DNA from: DASQBT01 sp049578545
GTDB lineage: Bacteria; Pseudomonadota; Gammaproteobacteria; Burkholderiales; Thiobacillaceae
Length of the DNA: 64,000 nt
NCBI GenBank assembly: GCA_049578545.1
Contig: JBAUMF010000040.1
Location: 1 to 64,000, forward strand
Direction: 5' to 3'
Shown here: in pieces, positions 16,385-25,099 of the stretch
Layout of the letters: each line of letters begins with the position of its first letter
Numbering within the stretch: position 1 is the first letter of the stretch
The notes under the pieces: model-generated
Told to the model about the DNA's origin: nothing
Database searches by the model: none
The model's input: only the letters and a program-made list of their open reading frames with translations
Position numbers and translations under genes: made by a program

Positions 16385-16788
16385 ATCGGCATGGGCTGAC
16401 GGCTGACCAGCCGCGTCCAGCCGCGAAGGATTCGATACAGCACCCAGAGTCCGGCGATGCCCACAATGGCCAGCGCAAGGGGGATGCCGAAAAAGGTCAG
16501 GCCAAGCATCAGCGCCACAACTATCCATAACAGCGCAAACCAGAATGTACGGATCTGCCAGCGAAAGTGCGACTCGAGAAACGTACCCCGAACTTCGCTG
16601 CGTTTCATGTAATTGAGGATAACGGCGATGATGGATGGCCAGCCGGTGACAAAGGCCGTAACAATGAAAGCCGGTGTCATCAGACCCGTCAGCACGGTGA
16701 GTCCATGCAGACCGTAGATGACATGGGTAAGGGTAATGAAACCCTCCAGTGGCGCGGGTGCATTGCCGGATTCTGCTGGTTGGTTCAT
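16381..16788 (-). CDS. DUF4870-like membrane protein
   Basis: The 135-residue protein has about three helices and the conserved block E-S-H-F-R-W-Q-I-R-T-F-W-F-A-L-L-W that marks DUF4870-related proteins. Function unknown. The start overlaps the stop of the large DUF748 gene by four bases (16785-16788), and its own stop overlaps the next start by four, giving a tightly coupled three-gene operon. Confidence 0.75.
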   Translation of the reverse strand: MNQPAESGNAPAPLEGFITLTHVIYGLHGLTVLTGLMTPAFIVTAFVTGWPSIIAVILNYMKRSEVRGTFLESHFRWQIRTFWFALLWIVVALMLGLTFFGIPLALAIVGIAGLWVLYRILRGWTRLVSRQPMPI

Positions 16789-19700
16789 GGTTTGGCTGCC
16801 GAGGGCAGGGGAACGGATGATAACGGAACGGGCGGCGCAGGCGGTGCGGCTGGCGCAGCGGCCTTGCTTACGCCCAGGCTCATCTTGCTCGGGACCATTT
16901 TCCCTCCGTCAATCTTTTTGACTGATGAACCGACTGTTATCCTGACCGGGTCCACCTTGCCGGCATCGACCAGCTCCTGTTTGACGGCGTCGCCGCGATG
17001 CTGCGCCAGCCGTTGCAATTCGCCTTCGGTAACCGGAATCTGCAAAGTCAGGCGTTCGAGCATTTCGGCATGGATAGTCCGCGCCCCTTCCTTGGGCTTT
17101 TCGTATTCCGCCTTGATCGCCTTGAGGCCCCCCTGTTTCTCGAAGCGGCTGCTGTAGAGGGTTTCGAGCGCTTTCTGCGCCTTCGGGTTGGTGGTGTCGA
17201 CCGGACCTGGCTCGATGCCGGGCTCGATCCTGAGTCCCATCTGGTTGGCCACGTCGCGGCGTATCCAGAGTTCCTGGATCGCACGCGTATCGCCCTTCGC
17301 TTCATATCCGGGCTCGACCGTCAACGCAAGCGCAGGACGTTTGCTCATCGCCACTCCCAGGTTCTTGAGCTTTTCCTTTTCCGGCGGCAGCAGCGCTGCG
17401 CTGCCGAAGTCGAAATCGATGGCCTCCAGCTTTTCCGAGCTGATGCCCAGCAGGCTGGCCAGCGCACGGAAAGGCGCGGTAACCAGTTTGGTCAGCACAT
17501 TAACGATCGCCTTCCAGATGATCTTTCCATAACTGAATTGGGGGTCGTCAAGACTGCCGGACACCGGCAGATCAAGGTCGATGATGCCATTGCTGTCTTC
17601 CAGCAGCGCAATGGCCAGATCCAGCGGCAAGTGCATGGCATCCTTGCTGTCCACACGCTCGCCCAGCTTGAGTTTGTTGATGACGAACTTGTTTTCCCCG
17701 GACAGCTGGCGGTTCTTGATCTTGTATTCCAGATCGGCCGAAAGCCTGCCGGAATCGATTTTGCGCCCGGCGAACTTGCCCGAGTAAGGTGTGAGGTTGG
17801 CCATTTCCAGGTTGCGGAAAGTGACCAGCAGGTCGGTGAACTCAGTCGCGCGGAATGGCTGGATGGAGCCCCGAACCCGGGCCGAGCCATATTCATCAAC
17901 CTTGCCATCGAGTTCCACCTGGGCCGTGGTAGTCGGGTCGTTGGACAAGCCGGTGACAACGCCGCCCAAGGCGTGCATGCGGGTGCCGAACGGGGTCGGC
18001 AGCGACAGGTCGGCAAACTCTGCGTTGCCGTCCTCGATGCGCAGGCGGTCAATCGCCAGCGGAAATTCTGCCGGTTTGGCTGCTTCTTGTGTCTTGGGCG
18101 CTGCCTGAGCCACCTTGGGTTTGACTGGCGCGGTTTCTTCCTGGTCCGACTTCTTGGTGTCAGTCGTTTCCGCTGATGAAGGCGGGGCGGCTTCGGGTTT
18201 GTAGTCGCGCTGGATGCGATTGATATTCAGTGTCTTGTCTTTGAAGATGATGATCTTGGCAAACGGTTTGACCGCGACCAGTTCCGTCATATGCAGACGA
18301 TTCGGGCCCAGCTTGAATTCGAGGCTGTCGGAAGCCAGCTTGTCCCAGCGCAGGAATTCATCCCCCGTATCCTCCTCGTTGATGGCCAGCCTGTTCACCG
18401 CAAAGCCGCCTTTAAAATCAAGCGATGGTCCTTTCCTGCCCCGGGCGAATTTCAGACTGCCCGCGGTGGACGCCGTGCCATTCTTGAGCGTGAGTCTGGC
18501 GAACTGGTTGACATAGGGCGCAAAGGGCTTGAGCGACAGGCCCGCCAGTTTCAATTTCAGGTTGCCGCTGGCCTTGCCCGGTGTAACTTTCCCGCTGGCG
18601 CTGAAGCTGCCTCCCTGTTTGACACTGAAACCGGCATCCACAGGAACCGGCTTGTCGAGGTCGAGGCTCACATCCTTGAGCGAGGCATGGCCATTTACGA
18701 TATCCAGGTCTACGGGCCTCGACGTGGACCGATCGCTGAACGCCAGTTCCACGCCGTTGAGCGCCAGGCGTGCCAGATGCAGATCCATGGCTGGCTTGCT
18801 CCCGCCCGAACTGGTTCCAGGTGTGGCAACCGGCGCACCCGGCGCCCTGGCAAGAATCTGATTCCAGTTGAGCTTCTTGTCCTTGCCCAGAGTCACAGCT
18901 GTTTTCGCTCCGGAGAGTTCGATGGCATCGATCGTCAGCCTGTTTGCCGCAACGTCAAAGGCACCATTATTCAGGCTGGCCCTGTCCAGACCTGCAACCG
19001 GTGCGTTGCCAGAGAGCACCTGTACGGGCCCCAGGGCCAGATTGACCGGCGAAACCTGGATGGCGGGTGTCGCGCCAATTTCACCCTTGACCGATGCGGC
19101 AAGTGCAAAATTTTCTGCATTGATGCTCAAAGCCTGGGCGTAGCCTTTGTCGGTAAAACGAGCTTTCCAGTCATTCAGCTTGATTTGATTGACCGCCAGT
19201 TTCCAGGGTTCAGAGTTCGGGCTCTGCACTGGCGCTTGCACGGCTGACTTGGCAGCCGGGGGAACCGCCCCGGGAGCAGGGGAAAAAAGAGTCTCCCAGT
19301 CCAGCCTGCCATCCACGCCGCGCGTTGCTGCCACTTTGCCACCGGTAAAGCTCACACCTGCGACATCGATTTTCTGCGCCGCAAGATCAAGATTGGCATT
19401 ATCGACCCGCGCCTCCTTCAATTCGAACACCGGCGCAGCGCCGCCTTTGGGCGCCAGGCTCAGGTCCTGCACAATCAGGTTTGCACCATTGATCTGCAGC
19501 CAGGGCTTGTCCTTGACCATGACAAAACGGTAGCGGGTACCGGCTGCCAGGATGCCGGACGGCAATTCATAATTGCGTGGTGTCTTGATCACACGCAAGA
19601 GATTGTGAAGGTTAACGCCTTCCAGTCCGATCTTTCCATCCGACTTGACCGGGTTGAGCGACACATCCCCATCCCACTTCAGCGTTCCACCCTGCTCAGG

Positions 19701-20300
19701 CCATTTGGCGGCAATCTTGTATTCGCCGCGGTCTTCAGGCAGGGTGGAAAGCCCGTCCAGTTCAACGCCCAGCGGTTGCAGGCTGGCCTTGAACGGTGCG
19801 GTACTGCGATTGGCATCGGTGTACTCGATGTCGCCTTTTTCGATTTTGATGTGGTCGATCAGGACCCGCGGCATCGTTTTCGACGGCGGCGACTTGTCCT
19901 CATTCAGTTTGGCGATAAGATCAGCCCAGTTGAGCTTGCCTCCTTTTCGCACGAGGAATTCCGCGCGCGGCCCGCTCAGCTGGATATCCTTGATGCGCCA
20001 GGCAAAGCGGAACAGGCCGCTGGTTTCAAGATTGACATAGAGCCGGTCAAAACTGGCGAGCGGTTGGCCGGACTTCTCCGCCAGCTTCAACCCCTGGACC
20101 GTCGCCTCCAGTGTCAGCGGGTTGAATTCGACCTTCTGTACCGTAAGCTGGCTGGCGAGCTTTTTCTCGCCAATCCAGGGCAGAAGTTTCTTTGCCACCG
20201 GGTCGATCAGAAAGAAGCCAAAGATGACGTAGGCAGCAAATAGACCTGCCGCAATGAGGAAAGGCAGGCTGAGAACAATTTTGGTCAGACGGGCAAACAC
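16785..20300 (-). CDS. DUF748 (AsmA-like) envelope protein
   Basis: A 1171-residue protein with one N-terminal transmembrane helix (about 8-30) and a long periplasmic region built of repeating beta-rich AsmA/DUF748 modules (L-T-V-Q-K-V-E-F-N-P-L-T-L, Y-V-N-L-E-T-S-G-L-F-R-F-A-W and similar units recur). A charged linker rich in Pro/Lys/Glu lies near 700-745. The C-terminal part (about 965-1120) has an F-D-F-G-S-A-A-L-L-P-P-E segment like an OmpA-type domain. The tail is Pro/Ala-rich. AsmA-like proteins are implicated in lipid or envelope transport across the periplasm. It heads a three-gene operon. Confidence 0.85.
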   Translation of the reverse strand: MFARLTKIVLSLPFLIAAGLFAAYVIFGFFLIDPVAKKLLPWIGEKKLASQLTVQKVEFNPLTLEATVQGLKLAEKSGQPLASFDRLYVNLETSGLFRFAWRIKDIQLSGPRAEFLVRKGGKLNWADLIAKLNEDKSPPSKTMPRVLIDHIKIEKGDIEYTDANRSTAPFKASLQPLGVELDGLSTLPEDRGEYKIAAKWPEQGGTLKWDGDVSLNPVKSDGKIGLEGVNLHNLLRVIKTPRNYELPSGILAAGTRYRFVMVKDKPWLQINGANLIVQDLSLAPKGGAAPVFELKEARVDNANLDLAAQKIDVAGVSFTGGKVAATRGVDGRLDWETLFSPAPGAVPPAAKSAVQAPVQSPNSEPWKLAVNQIKLNDWKARFTDKGYAQALSINAENFALAASVKGEIGATPAIQVSPVNLALGPVQVLSGNAPVAGLDRASLNNGAFDVAANRLTIDAIELSGAKTAVTLGKDKKLNWNQILARAPGAPVATPGTSSGGSKPAMDLHLARLALNGVELAFSDRSTSRPVDLDIVNGHASLKDVSLDLDKPVPVDAGFSVKQGGSFSASGKVTPGKASGNLKLKLAGLSLKPFAPYVNQFARLTLKNGTASTAGSLKFARGRKGPSLDFKGGFAVNRLAINEEDTGDEFLRWDKLASDSLEFKLGPNRLHMTELVAVKPFAKIIIFKDKTLNINRIQRDYKPEAAPPSSAETTDTKKSDQEETAPVKPKVAQAAPKTQEAAKPAEFPLAIDRLRIEDGNAEFADLSLPTPFGTRMHALGGVVTGLSNDPTTTAQVELDGKVDEYGSARVRGSIQPFRATEFTDLLVTFRNLEMANLTPYSGKFAGRKIDSGRLSADLEYKIKNRQLSGENKFVINKLKLGERVDSKDAMHLPLDLAIALLEDSNGIIDLDLPVSGSLDDPQFSYGKIIWKAIVNVLTKLVTAPFRALASLLGISSEKLEAIDFDFGSAALLPPEKEKLKNLGVAMSKRPALALTVEPGYEAKGDTRAIQELWIRRDVANQMGLRIEPGIEPGPVDTTNPKAQKALETLYSSRFEKQGGLKAIKAEYEKPKEGARTIHAEMLERLTLQIPVTEGELQRLAQHRGDAVKQELVDAGKVDPVRITVGSSVKKIDGGKMVPSKMSLGVSKAAAPAAPPAPPVPLSSVPLPSAAKP

Positions 20301-20482
20301 GGTTGGCTCCCTGTTTTTATATGGCTGCGTCGTACTGCATTCATCAGCTTAGCTTGACCTGGCTATCCGGAAAACCCTTTTGAAGGTAAAAATTGAAGCA
20401 TGATGGATTTGAAGGCTGCGATCGGATTGGGTTCAGCCGTGTCCCCAGCGCAGGAACACGTGAAAAAAGGAGGATCCGTACC

Positions 20483-20512
20483 ATGAAGGTAATTGTCAAT
20501 TGCCGGAGCTAA
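20483..20512 (+). other. Nine-codon mini-ORF with strong ribosome site
   Basis: AAAAAAGGAGG (20463-20473) is the best Shine-Dalgarno in this intergenic region, yet it serves an ATG (20483) followed by only eight more codons (M-K-V-I-V-N-C-R-S) and TAA at 20510. The V-ATPase-like gene begins 14 bases further with a poorer site. It may be a leader ORF that feeds ribosomes to the downstream gene, or the remnant of a lost gene. Confidence 0.35.
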
Positions 20513-20526
20513 GCAGAGGGTTACCC

Positions 20527-22431
20527 ATGTTCAAATCCCTGTCCATGCTCCACGTCAGTCTGGAAGTGGAGGAACCCGATGCGCCCCGGGCCGCCTGGCT
20601 GCTCGCCAGCTACGGGGTATTCAGCCCCGAGCACTCGGTATTGCGCGGATTCAACCTGGCTACTCCCAGGGGACAACGCTATCGCGACATGTACGTGCAG
20701 GCTCAGGGGCTGATCAATCGTTTGGCCGCTCACTATGGCGGCCTGCCTGAACCGGACGTCCAGCCGGACGAGGCGCCAAGTCTGGAAGAGCTCGATCAAC
20801 TGGTGGCGTGGCTAAGTGAACTGGAAGACATCGTCGACGAATGCGATGCCCGCAAACATCATTTCCAAAAGGAGCTGGAGAGCAAATCAGCCCTGCTGGA
20901 AGCGCTGAAGCCATTCAAAGCCCTGAACCTGGATCTGGGCCGCCTGAGCTCTCCCAAACGTTTTCTGGAAACGCGTCTCGGAACAATACCCGAAGCGGAC
21001 CTGGCAGAGTTATGCCGGCAACTCGAAGCAGCGGGTGCACTGTATGAGGTATTCGGTACCCACAACCATCTGGCGTACCTGGCGGTCATTGTCCCCAAAG
21101 GCAAACTTCATGCATTCCAGCCGCTGGCAAGCAGCCCGGCATGGCGTGAACTGGTCATGCCGCCTGAATTTCGCGGCTCCCCGCAGGAAGTGGAACGCCG
21201 CATCACGGACATCTGCAAGCAAATCGTTCAGCGCAGTCAGGCGGCCGAGGCATCGCATCGCCATACCCTCGAGAATCTGTCCAAATCCCTATCGCACGCC
21301 CGCCGCCTGATGGAACTCGCACAGCCTTACGCCCACCTGTCTCCGGAAGCGAGAACCGAGCCCGGCGGCAAGCTTGTCATGAATGGCTGGATACCAGTTG
21401 GCAACGTCGAACAGCTGAAAACCGTGCTCGATGCACGACTGGATGGGCGCTACACCTTGACAACGCGCAAGCCTCATCCTCACGAGCACACAGACGTGCC
21501 GTCTTCCCTGCGTTACCCGAACTGGCTGGGACCGTTTGCCGAACTGGTGCGCAACTACGGCATCCCCTGCTATGGCGACCTCGATCCTACCCTGTTGTTT
21601 GCACTGTCATTTGTCATCATGTTCGGCATGATGTTCGGTGATGTCGGCCAGGGCCTGCTCATCGGCGCCATCGGATTTGCGCTGCGCGGCAACGCGCGAC
21701 GCTTTCGTACCCTTTTCTTCGGTGCAGGTGCGGCATCAATGCTTTTTGGACTGCTTTACGGCAGCATCTTTGGGCTCGAAACCCTGATCAAACCCGTCTG
21801 GGTTGCTCCCTTGCATAATCCAATTCACATGCTGACTGTGGCGTTGTGGTGGGGCGTAGGTTTCATTCTGGTTACCCAGGTCATCCATATTCGAAACCGT
21901 TTCGCCGCCCATGACTGGCCCAATGCAGTGTTCGGGGCGAGCGGCATCGGCGGTGGGCTCCTCTACTTAGGCGGAATCGCAGGCATTTACGCGCTGTTCG
22001 AAACAGGAGAGTTTGGCTGGCCGGCAGCAACGGCCTGCGGCCTTGGCTTTCTGGCGGTCTTTGTTTACAACTGCTCCCAGCAGACCGGTCGCTGGCCGGA
22101 AAAGATGTTGGCCAGTCTGTTCCATGCCGGCGAGTCAGTCATTGCATTCTTCTCCAACACCTTGTCGTTCATGCGCGTGGCGGCCTTTTCGATCAATCAT
22201 GCCGCCCTGGCTCTGGCCGTACTGACTCTGTCGGAACAAATGGAATCGGCAGGGCGCTGGATCATCCTGGCTGTGGGAAATCTGGCCATCCTGGGTCTTG
22301 AAGGCGCCATTGTCGCAATTCAGGTGTTGCGTCTGGAGTATTACGAAGGCTTTTCCCGCCTGTTCACCTGTCAGGGGCGTGAGTTCAAACCGATTCGGGA
22401 TAGCAGGCTGGAAAAAACCTTGAGTCGCTAG
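20527..22431 (+). CDS. V-type ATPase subunit I-like protein (orphan)
   Basis: ATG 20527 gives 634 residues. The first 310 residues form a soluble, coiled-coil-rich part; the C-terminal half has seven or eight membrane helices with the V-ATPase subunit I/a signature F-G-M-M-F-G-D-V-G-Q-G-L and the conserved late block F-S-N-T-L-S-F-M-R-V-A-A-F. In complete V/A-ATPases this subunit holds the proton half-channels. None of the other V-ATPase subunits (A, B, D, K and so on) lie nearby in this window. The start could also be TTG 20500. Function as an orphan is unknown. Confidence 0.85.
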   Translation: MFKSLSMLHVSLEVEEPDAPRAAWLLASYGVFSPEHSVLRGFNLATPRGQRYRDMYVQAQGLINRLAAHYGGLPEPDVQPDEAPSLEELDQLVAWLSELEDIVDECDARKHHFQKELESKSALLEALKPFKALNLDLGRLSSPKRFLETRLGTIPEADLAELCRQLEAAGALYEVFGTHNHLAYLAVIVPKGKLHAFQPLASSPAWRELVMPPEFRGSPQEVERRITDICKQIVQRSQAAEASHRHTLENLSKSLSHARRLMELAQPYAHLSPEARTEPGGKLVMNGWIPVGNVEQLKTVLDARLDGRYTLTTRKPHPHEHTDVPSSLRYPNWLGPFAELVRNYGIPCYGDLDPTLLFALSFVIMFGMMFGDVGQGLLIGAIGFALRGNARRFRTLFFGAGAASMLFGLLYGSIFGLETLIKPVWVAPLHNPIHMLTVALWWGVGFILVTQVIHIRNRFAAHDWPNAVFGASGIGGGLLYLGGIAGIYALFETGEFGWPAATACGLGFLAVFVYNCSQQTGRWPEKMLASLFHAGESVIAFFSNTLSFMRVAAFSINHAALALAVLTLSEQMESAGRWIILAVGNLAILGLEGAIVAIQVLRLEYYEGFSRLFTCQGREFKPIRDSRLEKTLSR

Positions 22432-22479
22432 ACGCCAGCGACCAGATTTACTCCCCCAGCCACCCGAGCAAGAGCCTTG

Positions 22480-23001
22480 CTAGGTTTCAATCCGGCTATG
22501 GGCTTCAAGCGCTTCACGAATCAAGCGGAACAATGCACGGCTTGATTTCGGCGGCTTGTTCTCTGCAGTTTCCTTGCGCGCATTTCGGATGAGTTGCCGT
22601 ACCCGGGTCGCATCGACATCATGCACATTCTGGATAAATTCAGTGAGTGCGCCCTCTTCGGCAATCAGTCGATCCCGCCAGCGCTCGATCTTGTGCATCA
22701 AGGCGGTGGCCTGGGCACTTTGGCCGCGCCACACGTCGAGCTGTGCCTCAATCGGTTGCGGATCAATGCTGCGCATCAGGCGGCCAATGAATTGCAGCTG
22801 CCGGCGGACCGCCTCGTGTTTGGTAAGGCGGTGGAAGTCCTTGACCGCGGCCCTCAAATCATCCGGCAAAGACAGCTTTTCAAGCTGCGATTCGGGCAGC
22901 TTGACCAGTTCTGCGCCCAAATCCTGCAGGGCGTTCATTTCCTTCTTCTTGCGGGTCTTGCTGACCGGTTCAAACGCGGTCGCTTCATCAAATTCGCTCA
23001 T
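22480..23001 (-). CDS. darP: Ribosome biogenesis factor DarP (YjgA, DUF615)
   Basis: The 173-residue acidic/basic protein is a clear YjgA/DarP homologue: K-T-R-K-K-K-E-M-N-A-L-Q-D-L-G-A-E-L, then L-P-D-D-L-R-A-A-V, and Q-L-Q-F-I-G-R-L-M-R. In E. coli it associates with pre-50S ribosomes and promotes peptidyl-transferase-centre maturation. It is divergent from pmbA with 89 bases between the starts, a gene pairing often seen in proteobacteria. Confidence 0.93.
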   Translation of the reverse strand: MSEFDEATAFEPVSKTRKKKEMNALQDLGAELVKLPESQLEKLSLPDDLRAAVKDFHRLTKHEAVRRQLQFIGRLMRSIDPQPIEAQLDVWRGQSAQATALMHKIERWRDRLIAEEGALTEFIQNVHDVDATRVRQLIRNARKETAENKPPKSSRALFRLIREALEAHSRIET

Positions 23002-23090
23002 GGCGGGGCCGACAGGTAGAATGTCCCGTCATTTTATCCCGCCAAGCTGGCTGCGCGGCCATGCGGGACTTAATCAGAGGCTCCCTTACC

Positions 23091-24425
23091 ATGTCCACCT
23101 TCAGTTACAGTCAGGAACAGTTCAAACGCATCGCCCAGCTGGTGTTGGATCATGCCAAGAGCACCGGCGCGACCGGCACCGAAGTCGAGGTCTCCGAGGG
23201 GTTCGGCCAGACGGTAGCGGTGCGCAAGGGTGAAATTGAAACCATCGAATACAACAAGGACAAGGGTGTCGGCATCACCGTCTACGTCGGCCAGCGCAAA
23301 GGTCACGCGAGTACCTCCGACCTGAGCGATGCCGCACTCAAGGACACGGTCGACAAGGCCACGACCATCGCCCGCTATACCGCTGAAGATGAATTCGCCG
23401 GCTTGCCGGAGGCCAGGTGGCTGTCGACTGAACAAGCTGACCTGGAGTTGTATCATCCCTGGCCGCTAACGGTGGAAGAGGCAGCCGAGCGCGCAAAAGT
23501 CTGCGAAGCGGCGGCCTTCTCGATCGACAAGCGCATCACCAACTCGGAAGGCGGTTCAGCCAGCACCCAGGCGTCACATTTCATTTATGCCAACAGCCTG
23601 GGCTTCATGGGAGGTTATGCCTCATCGCGTCACGGCTTGTCGGTGGCCGTGATCGCGGCCGATGAGAACGGCATGCAGCGCGACTACTGGTACTCCAGCG
23701 CACGCGATGCAGCTGATCTGGAATCTCCCGAATCAGTGGGGCGCAAGGCGGGCGAGCGCACTGTGCGCCGGCTCGGCGGGCGCAAGCTGGACACGCGTTC
23801 CTGTCCGCTTGTGTTTGAAGCGCCGATTGCCAGCAGCCTGTTGAATGGATTCGTCGGCGCCGTATCCGGTGGCAGTCTGTATCGAAAATCCTCTTTTCTG
23901 CTCGACAGCATCGGCAAGCAGGTATTCGCCCCATTTGTGCAACTGCGTGAAGACCCGTTCATCAAGAAAGGCCTGGGCTCCTGCCCCTTTGATAACGAAG
24001 GCGTGGCGGTGCACGCTCGCGACGTGGTGAAGGATGGCGTGATTCAGGGCTATTTCCTGTCGACCTATTCCGCCCGCAAGCTCGGCATGGAAAGCACCGG
24101 CAATGCAGGCGGCAGCCACAACCTGATCCTGCAATCGGGTGATCTGGACCTGCACGGCCTGTTAAAAAAGATGGATACGGGCTTGCTGGTCACGGAAATG
24201 CTGGGCCAGGGGACCAACATGGTGACTGGCGATTATTCGCGCGGCGCAGCCGGCTTCTGGGTGGAAGGCGGCGAGATTGCCTTCCCGGTGGAAGAAATCA
24301 CCATCGCCGGCAATCTGCTCAACATGTTCAAGGGCATTCAGGCGGTCGGCAATGACGTCGATCGACGTGGCAGCAAACTGACAGGGTCGATCCTGATCGA
24401 CAGCATGACAGTGGCGGGAAACTGA
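23091..24425 (+). CDS. pmbA: Metalloprotease PmbA (TldE)
   Basis: ATG 23091 follows an AG-rich stretch (AGAGG at 23075-23079); the longer frame from 23061 is unlikely. The 444-residue protein shows the TldD/PmbA family pattern: A-T-G-T-E-V-E-V-S near the start, K-G-V-G-I-T-V-Y-V-G, and near the C-terminus G-A-A-G-F-W-V-E-G-G-E-I-A-F-P-V-E-E-I-T-I. The PmbA (TldE) subunit pairs with TldD, which holds the HExxxH zinc site, to process microcins and antitoxins. No TldD is seen in this window. Confidence 0.93.
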   Translation: MSTFSYSQEQFKRIAQLVLDHAKSTGATGTEVEVSEGFGQTVAVRKGEIETIEYNKDKGVGITVYVGQRKGHASTSDLSDAALKDTVDKATTIARYTAEDEFAGLPEARWLSTEQADLELYHPWPLTVEEAAERAKVCEAAAFSIDKRITNSEGGSASTQASHFIYANSLGFMGGYASSRHGLSVAVIAADENGMQRDYWYSSARDAADLESPESVGRKAGERTVRRLGGRKLDTRSCPLVFEAPIASSLLNGFVGAVSGGSLYRKSSFLLDSIGKQVFAPFVQLREDPFIKKGLGSCPFDNEGVAVHARDVVKDGVIQGYFLSTYSARKLGMESTGNAGGSHNLILQSGDLDLHGLLKKMDTGLLVTEMLGQGTNMVTGDYSRGAAGFWVEGGEIAFPVEEITIAGNLLNMFKGIQAVGNDVDRRGSKLTGSILIDSMTVAGN

Positions 24426-24549
24426 GTGAACAGCCATGTGTCAAGGGGGAAGGGCAACAACCTCGGGCCCGTCTGCCAAATCCGACACTGTGAGGAGCAT
24501 GGCAACGTGGAAATCCAGAACAAGCATTCTTTAGCATTCCTTTAGACCA

Positions 24550-25089
24550 ATGAATGCGCTACTCGCGCTGGCCCGCTTCATCGACGCACTGAACGAAAAG
24601 GTCGGCCGTCTGGTCATGTGGCTGGTGCTCGCCGCCACGCTCGTCTCCAGCGGCAATGCGCTGGTGCGCTACGGTCTCAAGACCAGTTCCAATGCCTGGC
24701 TTGAGTTGCAATGGTATTTCTTCGGCGCGTTGTTTCTGCTGGCGTCCGGTTACACCCTCAAGCACAACGGCCATGTCCGCATCGACATCCTTTACGGCCG
24801 CCTGTCGGCAAAAAGCCAGGCGCTGATCGACCTGATCGGCGCGCTGGTTTTTCTTCTGCCCATCTGCGGACTGATGGTCTGGCTGGCCTGGCCAATGTTC
24901 ACCCTTTCATTTTTCTCGGGCGAAATGTCGTCTGACGCAGGCGGCCTCATTCGCTGGCCGATCAAGCTGATGATACCGCTCGGGTTTGCCCTGCTGTTCT
25001 TGCAGGGCATTGCCGAAGTTATCAAGCGGCTGGCTGTGCTGAGCGGCCATCTGGAACTGCCAACCGAGAAGCCGGTGGAAGAAGTATGA
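24550..25089 (+). CDS. TRAP transporter small permease, DctQ family
   Basis: The 179-residue protein has four hydrophobic segments and the DctQ signature of an early helix with N-A-L-V-R-Y and E-L-Q-W-Y-F-F-G-A-L-F-L-L-A-S-G-Y-T-L, followed by H-V-R-I-D-I-L-Y-G-R-L. It is the small membrane subunit of a TRAP (tripartite ATP-independent periplasmic) transporter. It is followed 10 bases later by the large permease gene. The substrate, probably an organic acid, cannot be set from the sequence. Confidence 0.92.
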   Translation: MNALLALARFIDALNEKVGRLVMWLVLAATLVSSGNALVRYGLKTSSNAWLELQWYFFGALFLLASGYTLKHNGHVRIDILYGRLSAKSQALIDLIGALVFLLPICGLMVWLAWPMFTLSFFSGEMSSDAGGLIRWPIKLMIPLGFALLFLQGIAEVIKRLAVLSGHLELPTEKPVEEV

Positions 25090-25099
25090 GGGGTTCCCC

